In this document: positions 24,948 to 34,974 of the stretch, piece after piece | Layout of the letters: each line of letters begins with the position of its first letter | Numbering within the stretch: position 1 is the stretch's first letter | Assembly: GCF_018885265.1 (NCBI RefSeq) | Contig: NZ_CP076538.1 | Span: 3,880,001-3,944,000 of the forward strand | DNA length: 64,000 nucleotides | DNA from: Amycolatopsis aidingensis | GTDB lineage: Bacteria; Actinomycetota; Actinomycetes; Mycobacteriales; Pseudonocardiaceae | Direction of reading: 5' to 3' | Notes under the pieces: model-generated | Seen by the model: the letters and a program-made list of their open reading frames with translations, nothing else | What the model was told of the DNA's origin: nothing | The model's database searches: none | Program-made: the position numbers and the translations under genes

Positions 24948-26561
24948 CTATGCGGCGTCGCCCGCCGCGTTCTCCTTGGTCCCTGCGATGCCCCGCCGAG
25001 CGCGCCACCGCAGCACGAATCCGGTCCCGACCGCGGCCACCGCGGCCGCGACCAGCGCGTACTCCGTCCACGCGCCGAGTTGATCCGACAGCGTAACTTG
25101 CCGCCGCAGCGGCACCTCCTGCACCAGGGAGGCGGCGGTGAACAGCTCGGTCGAAGCGGACACGCTGCCGTCCGGCTGGACGATGGCGCTGACACCGCTG
25201 GTCGCGCTGACGATCACGGCGCGGCCATGCTCCACGGCCCGCAGCCGGGACATCGCCAGCTGCTGGTAGCTCATCTCGCTGCGCCCGTACCAGGCGTTGT
25301 TGGTCGGCGCGACCAGCAGCCGCGCGCCCTCGCGGATCCCGTCCCGTGCCGGGTAGTCGTAGGCGGCCTCGTAGCAGATCATGAAGCCCACCCTGGTGCC
25401 CGCGATGCGCAGCGCGGCGGGGTCGCCGGTGCCCTGCACCCGTTCGTCCACGGCATTGACGAAGGGCGTGACCATGGTCGCCAGCCCGCGCCAGGGCACC
25501 GTCTCGCCGAAGGGCACGAGTTGCTGCTTGATGTAGCGCTCCCCCTGCCCGGTTCCCGGGTACCAGGCCACCGCCGAGTTCTCCAGCTCGCCATTCGGCC
25601 GCTGGTAGACGGCCCCGATGATGGTGGGCACGCCGAGTTCGGTGACCATCCGGTCCAGCCGCGGGTTGGCACCGGGCCGGGCTCCGATCGCGGTCTCCGG
25701 CCAGACCACCAGCTCCGGGCGCGGCACCCGGCCAGCCTCGATGTCCTGCCGGAGCCGTTCGGTCTCGGCCAGGTGGTTCGCGCCGAGACTGGCGCCGTCG
25801 GAGAACATGTCCAGTCCGGTGTCCGGGGCGTTGCCCTGGACGGCGGCCACGGTGAGCGAACCCTCCTGTGCTGCGGTGCCCACGGTCGGCCACACCGCCA
25901 GGCCTGCCAGCACCGGAAGCAGGGTGGCGGCCACCGGGAGGGCCAGCGCGCGGGGGGTGCGGTGCACGGCGGAAGGCAACCGCAGCAGCAGCCGGGCCAG
26001 GCCGAATCCGCTCAGCACCACCGCGAACCCGACCAGCGGCGCCCCGCCGATCGAGGCGAGCGACAGGTAGGCGCCCTCCGGCTGGCTGAAGCCCACCCGG
26101 CCCCAGGGGAAGCCACCGAGCGGGAACCAGGCGCGCGGGGTCTCCATGGCGATCACGACCAGAGCCATCCAGACCGGGGCACCTGGCAGCCGGGCCACGA
26201 GCGTGCACAGCCCGCCTGCCAGGCCGAGGTACAGCGCGAGCGTGGCGGAAAGGCCCAGCCACGGCCAAGGGCCGAATCCCTCGCCGAGGAAGTGCTGCAG
26301 CCAGGTCAGGTGCAGCAGGAAGAAGGTGCAGCCGAATACGAAGCCATAGCCGAAACCGGCACGGAACCGCCTGCCGTGCAGGGCGAGCGCAAGGCCGGTG
26401 AAGGCCAGCGGCGCCAACCACCACAGGGTTCGCGGGGCGAAGCTGAGATAGAACAGCACCCCGGACCCCGCGGCAAGCAGCAGCCTGCCAAGCCACGGCC
26501 GCCAGGCCGCGCCGCGCTGGGGCGAGTGTGGCGCCTCGGCACCGGTCACGGTTGCGGTCAC
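24948..26561 (-). CDS. lnt: Apolipoprotein N-acyltransferase
   Basis: A 537-residue protein with about six or seven N-terminal membrane segments followed by a nitrilase-type (carbon-nitrogen hydrolase) domain and a final membrane segment near 500. The catalytic triad is Glu in VVWPETAIG, Lys in [12 protein letters not shown] and Cys in [11 protein letters not shown]. It N-acylates the terminal cysteine of lipoproteins. The GTG start overlaps the stop of the upstream amidohydrolase gene (GTGA). With ppm1 it forms the split counterpart of the mycobacterial Lnt-Ppm1 fusion. The C-terminus ([14 protein letters not shown]) is variable. Confidence 0.92.
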   Translation of the reverse strand: MTATVTGAEAPHSPQRGAAWRPWLGRLLLAAGSGVLFYLSFAPRTLWWLAPLAFTGLALALHGRRFRAGFGYGFVFGCTFFLLHLTWLQHFLGEGFGPWPWLGLSATLALYLGLAGGLCTLVARLPGAPVWMALVVIAMETPRAWFPLGGFPWGRVGFSQPEGAYLSLASIGGAPLVGFAVVLSGFGLARLLLRLPSAVHRTPRALALPVAATLLPVLAGLAVWPTVGTAAQEGSLTVAAVQGNAPDTGLDMFSDGASLGANHLAETERLRQDIEAGRVPRPELVVWPETAIGARPGANPRLDRMVTELGVPTIIGAVYQRPNGELENSAVAWYPGTGQGERYIKQQLVPFGETVPWRGLATMVTPFVNAVDERVQGTGDPAALRIAGTRVGFMICYEAAYDYPARDGIREGARLLVAPTNNAWYGRSEMSYQQLAMSRLRAVEHGRAVIVSATSGVSAIVQPDGSVSASTELFTAASLVQEVPLRRQVTLSDQLGAWTEYALVAAAVAAVGTGFVLRWRARRGIAGTKENAAGDAA

Positions 26562-28180
26562 CTGTTCAGCTTAAGAGGCGACTCGTCGTGGATCACCCGG
26601 CCCGCGCGGACCGTGCGCAGGCAGCGCGGCAGCGGGCCGCCCGGATCGAGCGGGGGCAGGCCGGGTACCCGGGACCGCGGGTCGGTGGACCATCGCTGCA
26701 CCCTGGCGTCGCCCGCGACGACCACCAGTTCCTCCGCCTCCCAGATGGCGTAGTGCGCGGGTGCGCCCGGTACCAGGCTGCCGGTCGTTCCGTCGGCGAC
26801 ACCGGCGGCCCGGTGCGCTCCCCTGGTGTGCGCGTTGAACGCGGCCCTGGCGGAAAGGCCCGCCCCCGGGGTGTGGTGGTGCACGGCGGCGCGGACGGCG
26901 GCCCAGGGATCGAGCGGAGTGACCGGGGTGTCCGAGCCGAAGGCCAGCGGTACCCCCTCGGCGGCGAGGGTGGCGAAGGGGTTGAGGCCCGCGGCCCGCT
27001 CGGGGCCGAGCCGGGCCGCGTACATTCCTTCCGCTCCGCCCCATGCCGCGTCGAACAGGGGCTGGACCGAGGCGGCGACGTTCCAGCCCGCCAGGGCGCG
27101 GGCCTGCCCGGCGGTGACCATCTCCAGGTGTTCCAGCCGGTGCCCGCGGGCCGCGAGCGCGCGCTTGCCCACCGCCTGTTCGGCGAGTTCGAAGCCGCGC
27201 ACCACCTCCGTGACGGCCGCGTCGCCGATCACGTGGAAACCCGCCTGCAGCCCGGCCTCGGTGCATTCGATCAGATGCCCGGCGATGGTGTCCGCATCGA
27301 GATAGCGGACTCCGCTGGTGTCCGGCCGGTCGGTGTAGGGCGAGCACAGGGCCGCGGTGTGCGAGCCGAGCGCGCCGTCCACGAACAGGTCACCTGCCAG
27401 CCCGCGGGCACCCAGCCTGCGGGCGGTGGCGACCGCGCCCGGTTCGCCCCAGTAGGCGACGACCTCGGGCATATCCTCCGCCGCGGCGATGTCGATCAGG
27501 TCGGCGAGGTCCTGTTCGCCGGAGATGTCCGGGCCGGCGCATTCGTGCAGGCTGACCACGCCGTTGCGGGCGGCGGTACGCAGGAAGGCCCGCTGCGCCT
27601 GCTGCCGCTGGGCGGCGGAGATGGCCGCCCGCGCGGCGGCGCGGGCGAGGTGATGCGCGCCACGGGTCAGCGGGCCCCGTTCCGACCAGCCGTCGGCGGT
27701 GCGGGCGGACGGGGCGAGCTCGACCAGTGCGGTGGACACCAGTGCCGAGTGCACGTCCACCCGGCTCAGGTACACCGGCACCGGGCCCGCGGCCTCGTCC
27801 AGCTCGGCGCGGCTGGGGATCCGGGTGTCCGTCCAGCCGGACTCGTCCCATCCGTGCGCGATCAGCACCTCGCCGGGGCGGGCCGCGGCGCGCACGGCGG
27901 CCAGTAGCTCACCCGGACCGCGTATCCCGGTGAGGTCGAGTCCGGCCAGGTGCAGGCCGGAGGCGGTGGCATGCACATGCGCGTCCACGAAGGCCGGTGC
28001 GACGAAGGCACCGCCCAGGTCGATCACCTCGGCGTCCGGGTGCAGCGCCCGGCCGGGGCCGTCCTGGCCGACCCAGACCACCGTGTCGCCGGTCACCGCC
28101 ATCGCGGTGGCATCCGGCGAACTCGGGGTGTGGATGCGGCCGCCGAGCAGGAGCGTGGTTCGAGTGTCCGGCACGGGCAC
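26558..28180 (-). CDS. Amidohydrolase, YtcJ-like
   Basis: About 540 residues of the amidohydrolase 3 group. The metal site begins at [40 protein letters not shown] and LAFGSDTPV supply further ligands. It probably hydrolyses an amide or cyclic amide in the cytoplasm; YtcJ-type enzymes have poorly defined substrates. The start is uncertain: GTG at 28180 (VPVPDTRT) or two codons later, neither with a strong ribosome-binding site. It is the first gene of an apparent amidohydrolase-lnt-ppm1 operon. Confidence 0.82.
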   Translation of the reverse strand: MPVPDTRTTLLLGGRIHTPSSPDATAMAVTGDTVVWVGQDGPGRALHPDAEVIDLGGAFVAPAFVDAHVHATASGLHLAGLDLTGIRGPGELLAAVRAAARPGEVLIAHGWDESGWTDTRIPSRAELDEAAGPVPVYLSRVDVHSALVSTALVELAPSARTADGWSERGPLTRGAHHLARAAARAAISAAQRQQAQRAFLRTAARNGVVSLHECAGPDISGEQDLADLIDIAAAEDMPEVVAYWGEPGAVATARRLGARGLAGDLFVDGALGSHTAALCSPYTDRPDTSGVRYLDADTIAGHLIECTEAGLQAGFHVIGDAAVTEVVRGFELAEQAVGKRALAARGHRLEHLEMVTAGQARALAGWNVAASVQPLFDAAWGGAEGMYAARLGPERAAGLNPFATLAAEGVPLAFGSDTPVTPLDPWAAVRAAVHHHTPGAGLSARAAFNAHTRGAHRAAGVADGTTGSLVPGAPAHYAIWEAEELVVVAGDARVQRWSTDPRSRVPGLPPLDPGGPLPRCLRTVRAGRVIHDESPLKLNR

Positions 28181-28311
28181 GAGTCTGCCTGGTGCGCCGT
28201 GCCGCCCACACACCTGGTCGGCTGCCCCCGGGACGGCACCGACGCGACGTGGCTGCTTGGCACGCGTTCACGACCACTGGAGATAACGTGCCGGTAACGA
28301 GAATATTTGCT

Positions 28312-28332
28312 CCTGACAGTCGATATGACAGG
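28312..28332 (+). promoter_or_regulatory. Imperfect dyad upstream of kamA
   Basis: CCTGACA and TGACAGG lie in an unusually AT-rich stretch (28299-28350), 36 bases before the kamA start; the arms match at six of seven positions. TGACAG also occurs as a direct repeat (28314 and 28326). GATAAC at 28351-28356 could be part of a promoter. The binding protein is unknown. Confidence 0.35.
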
Positions 28333-28367
28333 ATATTTTCACGTCTTCCCGATAACTAGGAGCAGAA

Positions 28368-29768
28368 GTGACTGCGACCCAGGAGCCTGCCGCGACTGCC
28401 ACCGATCCCACTCCGATCATCGAGCAGCCCTACCAGTACTCCCGCACCGAGCTGGTCGAACCCGACTGGCGCCGGTTTCCCGGCTGGCGGGAGGTCACCG
28501 AGGCCGAATGGCGGGACGCCCAGTGGCAGCGGGTGCACTGCATCCGCAACCTCAAGCAGCTACGCGCGCTGATGGGCGACCTGCTCGAGGAGCGCTTCTA
28601 CGAGGATCTGCTCGCCGACCAGCGGGACATGGCCACCATGTCCATGCTGCTGCCCCCGCAGATGCTCAACACCATGGCGCCGCACGCGGGCACCGACCCG
28701 CAGAAGGTGACCGAGGCGTTCTACGCCGACCCGATCCGCCGGTACATGCTCCCGGTGCGCAGCGACCGTGAGCGGGAATGGCCCTCGCATCCGCACTCCG
28801 AGCGCGACTCGCTGCACGAGGCGGAGATGTGGGTGGTGGAGGGACTGACCCACCGCTACCCCACCAAGGTCCTCGCGGAGCTGCTGTCCACCTGTCCGCA
28901 GTACTGCGGGCACTGCACCAGGATGGACCTGGTCGGCAACTCCACCGAGCAGATCGACAAGCACAAGCTCGAGCTGAAGCCGGTGGACCGGCAGGACGCG
29001 ATCATCGACTACCTGAAGCGCACCCCCGGGGTGCGGGATGTCGTGGTCTCCGGCGGCGATGTCGCCAACGTGCCATGGCACCAGCTGGAGTCCTTCCTGA
29101 TGCGGCTGCTGGACATCGAGACGGTGCGGGACATCCGGCTGGCCACCAAGGCGCTGGCCGGGCTGCCGCAGCACTGGCTGCAGCCGAAGGTGGTCGAGGG
29201 GCTGGCCAGGGTCGCGGGCACCGCGGGCAGGCGCGGGGTGAACCTGGCGATCCACACCCACGTCAACCACGTCCAGTCGGTGACCCCGCTGGTCGCCGAG
29301 GCCACCCGGACCGCGCTGGACGTCGGGGTCCGCGACGTGCGCAACCAGGGCGTGCTGATGCGCGGGGTGAACGCCACCCCGAACGAGCTGCTCGACCTGT
29401 GCTTCGCCCTGCAGGGTGAGGCGGGCATCCTGCCGTACTACTTCTACATGTGCGACATGATCCCCAACGCCGAGCACTGGCGGCTGGCGGTCTGGGAGGC
29501 GCAGGAGCTGCAGCACTCGATCATGGGCTACCTGCCCGGCTACGCCACCCCGCGGATCGTCTGCGATGTCCCCTACGTGGGCAAGCGCTGGGTGCACCAG
29601 CTCGCCGAGTACGACCGCGAGCTGGGCGTCTCCTACTGGACGAAGAACTACCGCACCGGCATCGAGCTGGAGGATCCGGAAGCCCTGCGCCGCCGCTACC
29701 CCTACTACGACCCGATTTACACCCTGCCCGAGTCCGGCAGGCTGCGCTGGTCCGAACACCCCTCCTGA
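28368..29768 (+). CDS. kamA: Lysine 2,3-aminomutase family radical SAM enzyme
   Basis: A 466-residue radical S-adenosylmethionine enzyme. The iron-sulfur ligands are C176, C180 and C183 in TCPQYCGHC. VVVSGGD, RLATKAL and HTHVNHVQSVTPLV match aminomutases, and the C-terminal PGYATPRIVCDVPYVGKRWV includes the PLP-binding lysine region. It should interconvert lysine and beta-lysine. Actinomycetes use beta-lysine in peptide antibiotics and as a compatible solute precursor; EpmB-type EF-P modification is another role. None of their partner genes is nearby. About 50 residues longer than the clostridial enzyme, mainly at the N-terminus. GTG start after AGGAG. Confidence 0.87.
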   Translation: MTATQEPAATATDPTPIIEQPYQYSRTELVEPDWRRFPGWREVTEAEWRDAQWQRVHCIRNLKQLRALMGDLLEERFYEDLLADQRDMATMSMLLPPQMLNTMAPHAGTDPQKVTEAFYADPIRRYMLPVRSDREREWPSHPHSERDSLHEAEMWVVEGLTHRYPTKVLAELLSTCPQYCGHCTRMDLVGNSTEQIDKHKLELKPVDRQDAIIDYLKRTPGVRDVVVSGGDVANVPWHQLESFLMRLLDIETVRDIRLATKALAGLPQHWLQPKVVEGLARVAGTAGRRGVNLAIHTHVNHVQSVTPLVAEATRTALDVGVRDVRNQGVLMRGVNATPNELLDLCFALQGEAGILPYYFYMCDMIPNAEHWRLAVWEAQELQHSIMGYLPGYATPRIVCDVPYVGKRWVHQLAEYDRELGVSYWTKNYRTGIELEDPEALRRRYPYYDPIYTLPESGRLRWSEHPS

Positions 29769-29787
29769 TCCCCGCCCCGGCTGAAGG

Positions 29788-32514
29788 TCAGGAGGATTGG
29801 CTGGCCAGCAGGGCCACCAGCTGGACGCGGGAGCGCACGCCGAGCTTGGCGAAGATGTTGCGCAGGTGGTGGTCCACCGTGCGGTGGCTGATCACCAGCC
29901 TGCGGGCGATCTCCCTGTTGGTCTCCCCACCCGCGACCAGCAGGGCGATCCGGTTCTGCTGCGGGGTGAGGCCGGGTACCGCGGGGTCGGCCCGCGGCTC
30001 GTGCGCGGCGGTGCCGCCGGCCGCGCGCAGTTCGGCCCAGGCGCGCCGGGCCCAGTGGCCCGCGCCCTGGCGCTCGAACAGCCTGCCCGCGTCCCACAGC
30101 ATCTCCCGCGCGGCGCGGGTCCTGCGGTCCCGGCGCAGTCGCCGTGCGTAGGCCAGCTGGGTCTTGGCCAGCTCCAGCGGGGTGCCCGCGGCGCGGTGCA
30201 GGGAAAGGGCGGCCCGGAAGTGCCGCACGGACTCCTGAGCCTCCGTGGCGAGCAGGCCGTGGCAGCGCTCGGACAGCGCCAGCCACTGGGGCGCGTGGGT
30301 GGCCAGGGCCCAGTCGTCGAACACGCGCAGGGCGCGGCGGGCTCGTTCGGGTTCCCCCGCGCGCACGGCGATCTCCACCAGGTGCGGGGTGGCCAGCACG
30401 GTGATCGCGGGCTGGGCGTGGCCTGCCTCCACGTCCAGGGTGCGCAGCCGGGCCAGTGCCTCGCCCGGCTGATCGGCCAGCAGGTCCAGGCAGGCCCGGG
30501 TCCATGAGGCCAGCGCGGAGGGCCTGCCCAGCAGGTGCCGCGCGATATCGGGCTCGACGGCCGCGAGGTGCTCCAGCGCGGCGTCGGCGTCGCCGAGTTG
30601 CGCCGCGGAGAAGGCGAGCAGCACGCGGTGTTCCGCGGCGCAGGTCCGCTGCCCTGCCACCTCCGCGGCGGCGAGTCCTTCGGTGGAGCTGCGCAGCGCG
30701 ACCTGGTGCAGATCCAGCATGCCTGCGGTGTGCGAGTGCTGCACCAGTGCCCACGGCAGGGCGGCGGTCTCCCCCGCCATCCGGGCTCTGGCCACCGCGG
30801 CCGCGGCGAGTTCGTACGCGCGTGCCGTGCGGCCGAGTGCGAAGGCCGCCTCGCTGGCCCATAGCTGGGCGCGCAGGTCGGTGCCGAGTTCCCTTGCCGC
30901 CCGTAACGCCCGTTCCAGCGCGGGCCTTGCCCGCAGGTGCTCACCGGCGAAGGTGGCTGCCATGCCGGCGAAGTGCCCGGTCAGTAACGCCACGGTGGCC
31001 GGGGCGTCCGGCTGGTCGGCCTGCCGGGTCAGCTCGGCGGCCTGGGCGTAGCCCGCGAGGTCGCCACCGAGACGCCAGGCCTCCCCGGCCAGTAGCAGCG
31101 CGATCGCGGCCTGTTCCGGTGCGGCCTGTTCCAGCTCCCGCGCCGCGGCCAGCAGCTCGTGCGCGGCGACGGCGGGCTCCCCGTCCCGCAACTCGATCTC
31201 GCCGTGCAGTAGGGAGATCTGTCCGGCAGGCCCGTCCGGTCCGGCCTCGGTGCGGGCGCGGCGCAGCAGGCTGCGGGCCCAGCCGGTACGGCCGAGGCTC
31301 CATGCCGAGCGCGCGGCAGCCACCAGCCTGCCCGCCGCGATCGCACCCCGTGCGCCGAGCCCGGCGGCCCGCTCGAATGCGTCCGCGGCGTTCTCGTGGT
31401 CACCGACACGGACGGCGGTTTCCGCCGCCGCGTGCAGGGCGTCCCCGAGCCGGGCTGCGGGTTCGGCACTCGCCGCCGCACGGTGCCATGCGGAGCGCAC
31501 GCCGCCCCCGCCGTGCGGGTCACCGAGTGCGCGGGCCAGCGTGGCATGCGCGCGGCGCAGCTCGGCGGCGTCCGCCTCGGCCCGCAGGGTCGCCCGTAGT
31601 ACGGGGCTGAGCGCGCGCACCGTGTCGTCGGTGGCCTGCAGCAGCCCGGAGGCCAGCCCTTCCACACGGGCCGCGGGGTCGATCCCGGGGCAGCGGGCCA
31701 GCAGGGTCTCGGGCAGGCGCGGCTCGCAGGCGGCGAGCAGCACCAGGTGCCGCGCCTTCGGGCCGAGCCCGGCGAGGCTGCGCCGGTAGCCGGTCCGTTG
31801 CGCACCGGTCAGCGGCAGGGTCGCAGGCAGCGGGGCGCGGCCGGCCGCCTGCGCGGAGCTCAGCGCGCCGGCCAGCTCCAGTAGATCCCCCGGGATACCG
31901 GCGGCCAGTTCCACCAGCCCGGTGCGCACCGCCCGCGGCGGCCCGGGGCCGAGGGCGTCGCGCAGCAGCCGGTCCCCGGCCTCCGGTCCGAGCGGGGCCA
32001 GCCGGTAGGCCGGGATCCCGCCTGCCGGATCGGCACCGCCCCCGGTGCCGGGCTGGGCTCGTTCCGCCAGCACCACGGCCACCGGCACCTCCGCGAGGCG
32101 GCGGGCGGCGAAGGTCAGCGCGGCCAGTGAGGTCTCGTCCCACCAGTGCGCGTCGTCGGCAAGGCACAGCAGCGGGCGTGGACCGGCCAGCCGGACCAGC
32201 AGGTCGTGCACGCCCCGGCACCGGGCGAAGGTGGCGGCCTCGAGCCCTGGCGGCGGGCCGCCAACGGGCTGTAGCAGCCGGTGCAGGGCGCCCAACGGCA
32301 GCCCTTGCTCCGCCCGCACCCCGGGGGCGCTGAGCACCTGGAACCCGGTCGCGGTCGCGCGGGCCGCCTCCAGCAGCGCGGTCTTACCCGTGCCCATGCC
32401 GCCGAGCAGGCGCAGGGCACCGCCACGGCCCGCGCCTGCCCGGCGCAGCAGCTCGGTCAGCCGGGACAGCTGCGGTTCCCGCCCCCGCAGCGGGCGCGCC
32501 GCGGTGCCGGTCAT
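29788..32514 (-). CDS. LAL-type LuxR family transcriptional regulator
   Basis: A 908-residue large ATP-binding LuxR regulator. The N-terminal AAA-type module has Walker A GGMGTGKT near residue 38 and Walker B LLCLADDAHWWD. A long helical TPR-like middle follows, then the C-terminal HTH with GLTPQQNRIALLVAGGETNREIARRL and SHRTVDHHLRNIFAKLGV. The ATG at 32514 overlaps the stop of the upstream acyl-CoA ligase gene (ATGA). The frame stays open far upstream, but the ligase reading frame there is the real one. It probably activates the ligase or neighbouring genes in response to a ligand. It converges on kamA with a 19-base gap. Confidence 0.85.
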   Translation of the reverse strand: MTGTAARPLRGREPQLSRLTELLRRAGAGRGGALRLLGGMGTGKTALLEAARATATGFQVLSAPGVRAEQGLPLGALHRLLQPVGGPPPGLEAATFARCRGVHDLLVRLAGPRPLLCLADDAHWWDETSLAALTFAARRLAEVPVAVVLAERAQPGTGGGADPAGGIPAYRLAPLGPEAGDRLLRDALGPGPPRAVRTGLVELAAGIPGDLLELAGALSSAQAAGRAPLPATLPLTGAQRTGYRRSLAGLGPKARHLVLLAACEPRLPETLLARCPGIDPAARVEGLASGLLQATDDTVRALSPVLRATLRAEADAAELRRAHATLARALGDPHGGGGVRSAWHRAAASAEPAARLGDALHAAAETAVRVGDHENAADAFERAAGLGARGAIAAGRLVAAARSAWSLGRTGWARSLLRRARTEAGPDGPAGQISLLHGEIELRDGEPAVAAHELLAAARELEQAAPEQAAIALLLAGEAWRLGGDLAGYAQAAELTRQADQPDAPATVALLTGHFAGMAATFAGEHLRARPALERALRAARELGTDLRAQLWASEAAFALGRTARAYELAAAAVARARMAGETAALPWALVQHSHTAGMLDLHQVALRSSTEGLAAAEVAGQRTCAAEHRVLLAFSAAQLGDADAALEHLAAVEPDIARHLLGRPSALASWTRACLDLLADQPGEALARLRTLDVEAGHAQPAITVLATPHLVEIAVRAGEPERARRALRVFDDWALATHAPQWLALSERCHGLLATEAQESVRHFRAALSLHRAAGTPLELAKTQLAYARRLRRDRRTRAAREMLWDAGRLFERQGAGHWARRAWAELRAAGGTAAHEPRADPAVPGLTPQQNRIALLVAGGETNREIARRLVISHRTVDHHLRNIFAKLGVRSRVQLVALLASQSS

Positions 32515-34097
32515 CCCGCCAGTTGGTCGCGTAGCTCGCGTTTGAGGATCTTGCCAGCCGCGGACACCGGGAGTTCGGCCACGAAACGCACCTCGCGCAG
32601 CCGCTTGTACGCGGGCACCTGCGCGTTGATCGCCGCCAGCAGCTCCGTGCCGTCGGAAGGTGCCTGCCGGGCCGGGACCACGAAGGCGACCGGCAGCTCG
32701 CCGCGGGCCGGGTCCGGCTTGCCGACGACCGCGGCCGCCGCGACCTCGGGGCGGGCGATCAGCAGTTCCTCCAGCTCCCTCGGGTACACGTTGTAGCCCT
32801 TGTAGAGCAGCATGTCCTTCTTGCGGTCCACAACGGACAGGTAGCCGTCCGCGTCCAGCACGCCGATGTCGCCGGTGTGCAGCCAGCCGTCCACCAGCAC
32901 CTCGGCGGTGGCCTCCTGGCGGCCGTGGTAGCCGGTCATCACCTGCGGCCCGCGGATACACACCTCGCCGCGTTCACCGGCAGGAAGGTCGCCGCCGTCC
33001 TCGTCCAGCGAGCGGATCCGGATCTCGGTGTCGAACACCGGCAGCCCGACCGAGCCGGGCTTGCGGGTCCCGGAGCGGTACATCGGCGCGCTCGCCGCGC
33101 CCATGGTCACCTCGGTGAGCCCGTACCCTTCGGCGATGACGGCCTCGGGCAGCAGCCTGCCCAGCCGCTGGATCATCTCGACCGGCATCGGGGCGGCGCC
33201 GGAGGTGATCGTGCGTACCGAGCTCAGGTCGCGGTGCTCGATGTCCTGGCAGGCGAGCAGGGCGGCGAACAGCGCGGGCGCCCCGCCCATCGAGGTGGCG
33301 CCGAGGCGTTCCACATCGGCAAGGTACGTCGCGGGGTCGAGCCGGTCGTGCAGCACGACAGTGGTTCCGGACAGCAGCAGCACGCTCAGCCCGGCGATCG
33401 TGCCCATGGCGTGAAACCACGGGGTCAGGTTGATCCCGAGCCCGGTGCCGACCCTGGTCGGCCACTCCAGCCCGCTGCCGACCTGGTTGAGCACCAGGCC
33501 ACCGTGCTCGTCCAGCGCGGGCAGCGAACCGGTGGACCAGCAGGCGTACTGCAGGCTGTTGACCACCACGTTGCGGTGTGGCAGCCGTACGCCCTTGGAC
33601 ACCCCGGTCGTCCCGCCGGTGTAGGCCAGATGCGCGAGGTGGGTCCGGGTGTCGATCTCCACCTCCGGCGGCCGGTCCGGCCTGCCCTCGCCGACCGCGG
33701 GGACCTCGGCGGCGCTGAACGTGCGCACCGCGCCCGCGTCGGCGATCTGCGCGCGCATCGCCTGCTCCGGCAGCAGCGGGCTGACCGGCACGAAGGTGGC
33801 CCCGGCCAGCAGGGTGCCGTAGTAGGCGACCGGGTACTCCAGGCAGTTCGGCATGCACAGGGCCACCCGGTCGCCGGGCCGCACGCCGTCGGAGTGCAGG
33901 CCGTGCGCGAACCGGGCGGCCGCCCGGCCCAGGTCGGCGTAGCTGAGGCGCCGCTGCCCGTGCACGAAGGCGGTCCGGTCGGCGAAGCGCCGGGCCGAGC
34001 CGGTGAGGATGCTCCCGACCGGCACGTCCGGATAGTCCAGGGAACGCGGGAGGCCGGGCAACCAGGTGCCACCGGTGTCGTCGTCGACCGCAGGCAT
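32511..34097 (-). CDS. Acyl-CoA synthetase (4-coumarate-CoA ligase-like)
   Basis: A 528-residue ANL-superfamily adenylating enzyme. The AMP-binding P-loop is LAYTGGTTGVSKGV; A5 is EGYGLTEVTMG, A7 GWLHTGDIGVLDADGYL, A8 DRKKDMLLYKGYNVYPRELE, and the catalytic A10 lysine is in SAAGKILKREL. It activates a carboxylic acid as the acyl-adenylate, then the CoA thioester. Medium-chain, hydroxy-fatty or aromatic acids are possible; substrate is not readable by eye. AAGGAG lies five bases before the ATG at 34097. It is coupled to the LuxR regulator downstream, with a TetR gene upstream. Confidence 0.9.
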   Translation of the reverse strand: MPAVDDDTGGTWLPGLPRSLDYPDVPVGSILTGSARRFADRTAFVHGQRRLSYADLGRAAARFAHGLHSDGVRPGDRVALCMPNCLEYPVAYYGTLLAGATFVPVSPLLPEQAMRAQIADAGAVRTFSAAEVPAVGEGRPDRPPEVEIDTRTHLAHLAYTGGTTGVSKGVRLPHRNVVVNSLQYACWSTGSLPALDEHGGLVLNQVGSGLEWPTRVGTGLGINLTPWFHAMGTIAGLSVLLLSGTTVVLHDRLDPATYLADVERLGATSMGGAPALFAALLACQDIEHRDLSSVRTITSGAAPMPVEMIQRLGRLLPEAVIAEGYGLTEVTMGAASAPMYRSGTRKPGSVGLPVFDTEIRIRSLDEDGGDLPAGERGEVCIRGPQVMTGYHGRQEATAEVLVDGWLHTGDIGVLDADGYLSVVDRKKDMLLYKGYNVYPRELEELLIARPEVAAAAVVGKPDPARGELPVAFVVPARQAPSDGTELLAAINAQVPAYKRLREVRFVAELPVSAAGKILKRELRDQLAG

Positions 34098-34175
34098 GGG
34101 AACTCCTTTGTGGACGGACAGTGGGTCCGCAGGAAACACGCACGCCCCTCGGATGAAACACTACGACGATCTGTT

Positions 34176-34805
34176 TCACAACCCCCTGCCGGGCACCGGC
34201 GCCGGCAGCGGCCGCCCGGCCGTCTGCTCCCCGCCTTCCACCAGCACCCGCAGCAGCTTGGCCGCCGCGTCCAGGTTCGGCGCACGGGCCGCGACCACGT
34301 CGGAGTACAGGAACGACTCGCCGAGCCGGACCAGGGCGAAGGCCAGCGAGTCCACGTCCACCACCGGGGTGAACCCGCCCTCGGCGGCGTCCCTGGCCAG
34401 CAGGTCGGCATGCGCGGCGATCACCCGGGGCTGCACCCGGCCGTGCGGATCGGTCAGCACCCGGATCGCCACCCCCGGCTCGGTGTCCAGCAGCTTCCGC
34501 AGCCCCGCGTCCTCGGCAACGGTCGCCCGGTACCAGCTCATCACGGCCAGGCAACGCAGCTCACCCGTGGCACCCCGGACCACCGGCCCCTCGGTCTCCT
34601 CCCACCGGCGCACCGCGGCCCGCATCGTCCGCTCGGACAGCAGCCACAATGCCTCGCCGAGCAGTTCCTCCCGGTTGCCGACCCGGCGGAACAGCGTGGC
34701 CCTGGAGATTCCCGCCTCCGCCGCAAGGGTGCCGAGGTCCAGCCGTTCACCCCGGTGCACGCGGCGGGCCGCCATCAGCACCAGGTCATCTGCGCGAGCG
34801 TTCAC
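34176..34805 (-). CDS. TetR-family transcriptional regulator
   Basis: A 209-residue repressor with the N-terminal HTH LDLGTLAAEAGISRATLFRRVGNREELL at about 22-49 and a helical ligand-binding domain of the QsdR-like kind (EEETEGPVV...TGELRCLAVMSWYRA). The GTG start at 34805 is inferred from where the fold begins; the ribosome-binding site is weak. It lies upstream of the acyl-CoA ligase on the same strand and diverges from the secreted polyester hydrolase, so it may control either. Confidence 0.8.
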   Translation of the reverse strand: MNARADDLVLMAARRVHRGERLDLGTLAAEAGISRATLFRRVGNREELLGEALWLLSERTMRAAVRRWEETEGPVVRGATGELRCLAVMSWYRATVAEDAGLRKLLDTEPGVAIRVLTDPHGRVQPRVIAAHADLLARDAAEGGFTPVVDVDSLAFALVRLGESFLYSDVVAARAPNLDAAAKLLRVLVEGGEQTAGRPLPAPVPGRGL

Positions 34806-34974
34806 GGTCGCCGAGCGTAGCCCGCGACGCCCGCCAGGGAACGGCGGCGAACCCCGGGGACTGGCGATTTCACCGATGCCGGACGGGCACAGCGGCTGCC
34901 ACAGTGCGACCGACCGTGACCGGTCGGAGCCGGAACGCGATACCGGCTTCCCCTGCCGAAAGGAGCACGACGAG

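Noticed and set aside
24169..26496. A single long open frame suggesting a ~775-residue glycosyltransferase fusion
   Set aside because: The upstream two-thirds is arginine/glycine-rich and antisense-like in composition, whereas the other frame encodes an intact Lnt. The glycosyltransferase has its own start with GAGG at 24933.
29788..32961. Extension of the LuxR frame to 1057 residues
   Set aside because: The extra 149 codons lie inside the acyl-CoA ligase gene in another frame; the ATG at 32514 overlapping the ligase stop is the natural start.
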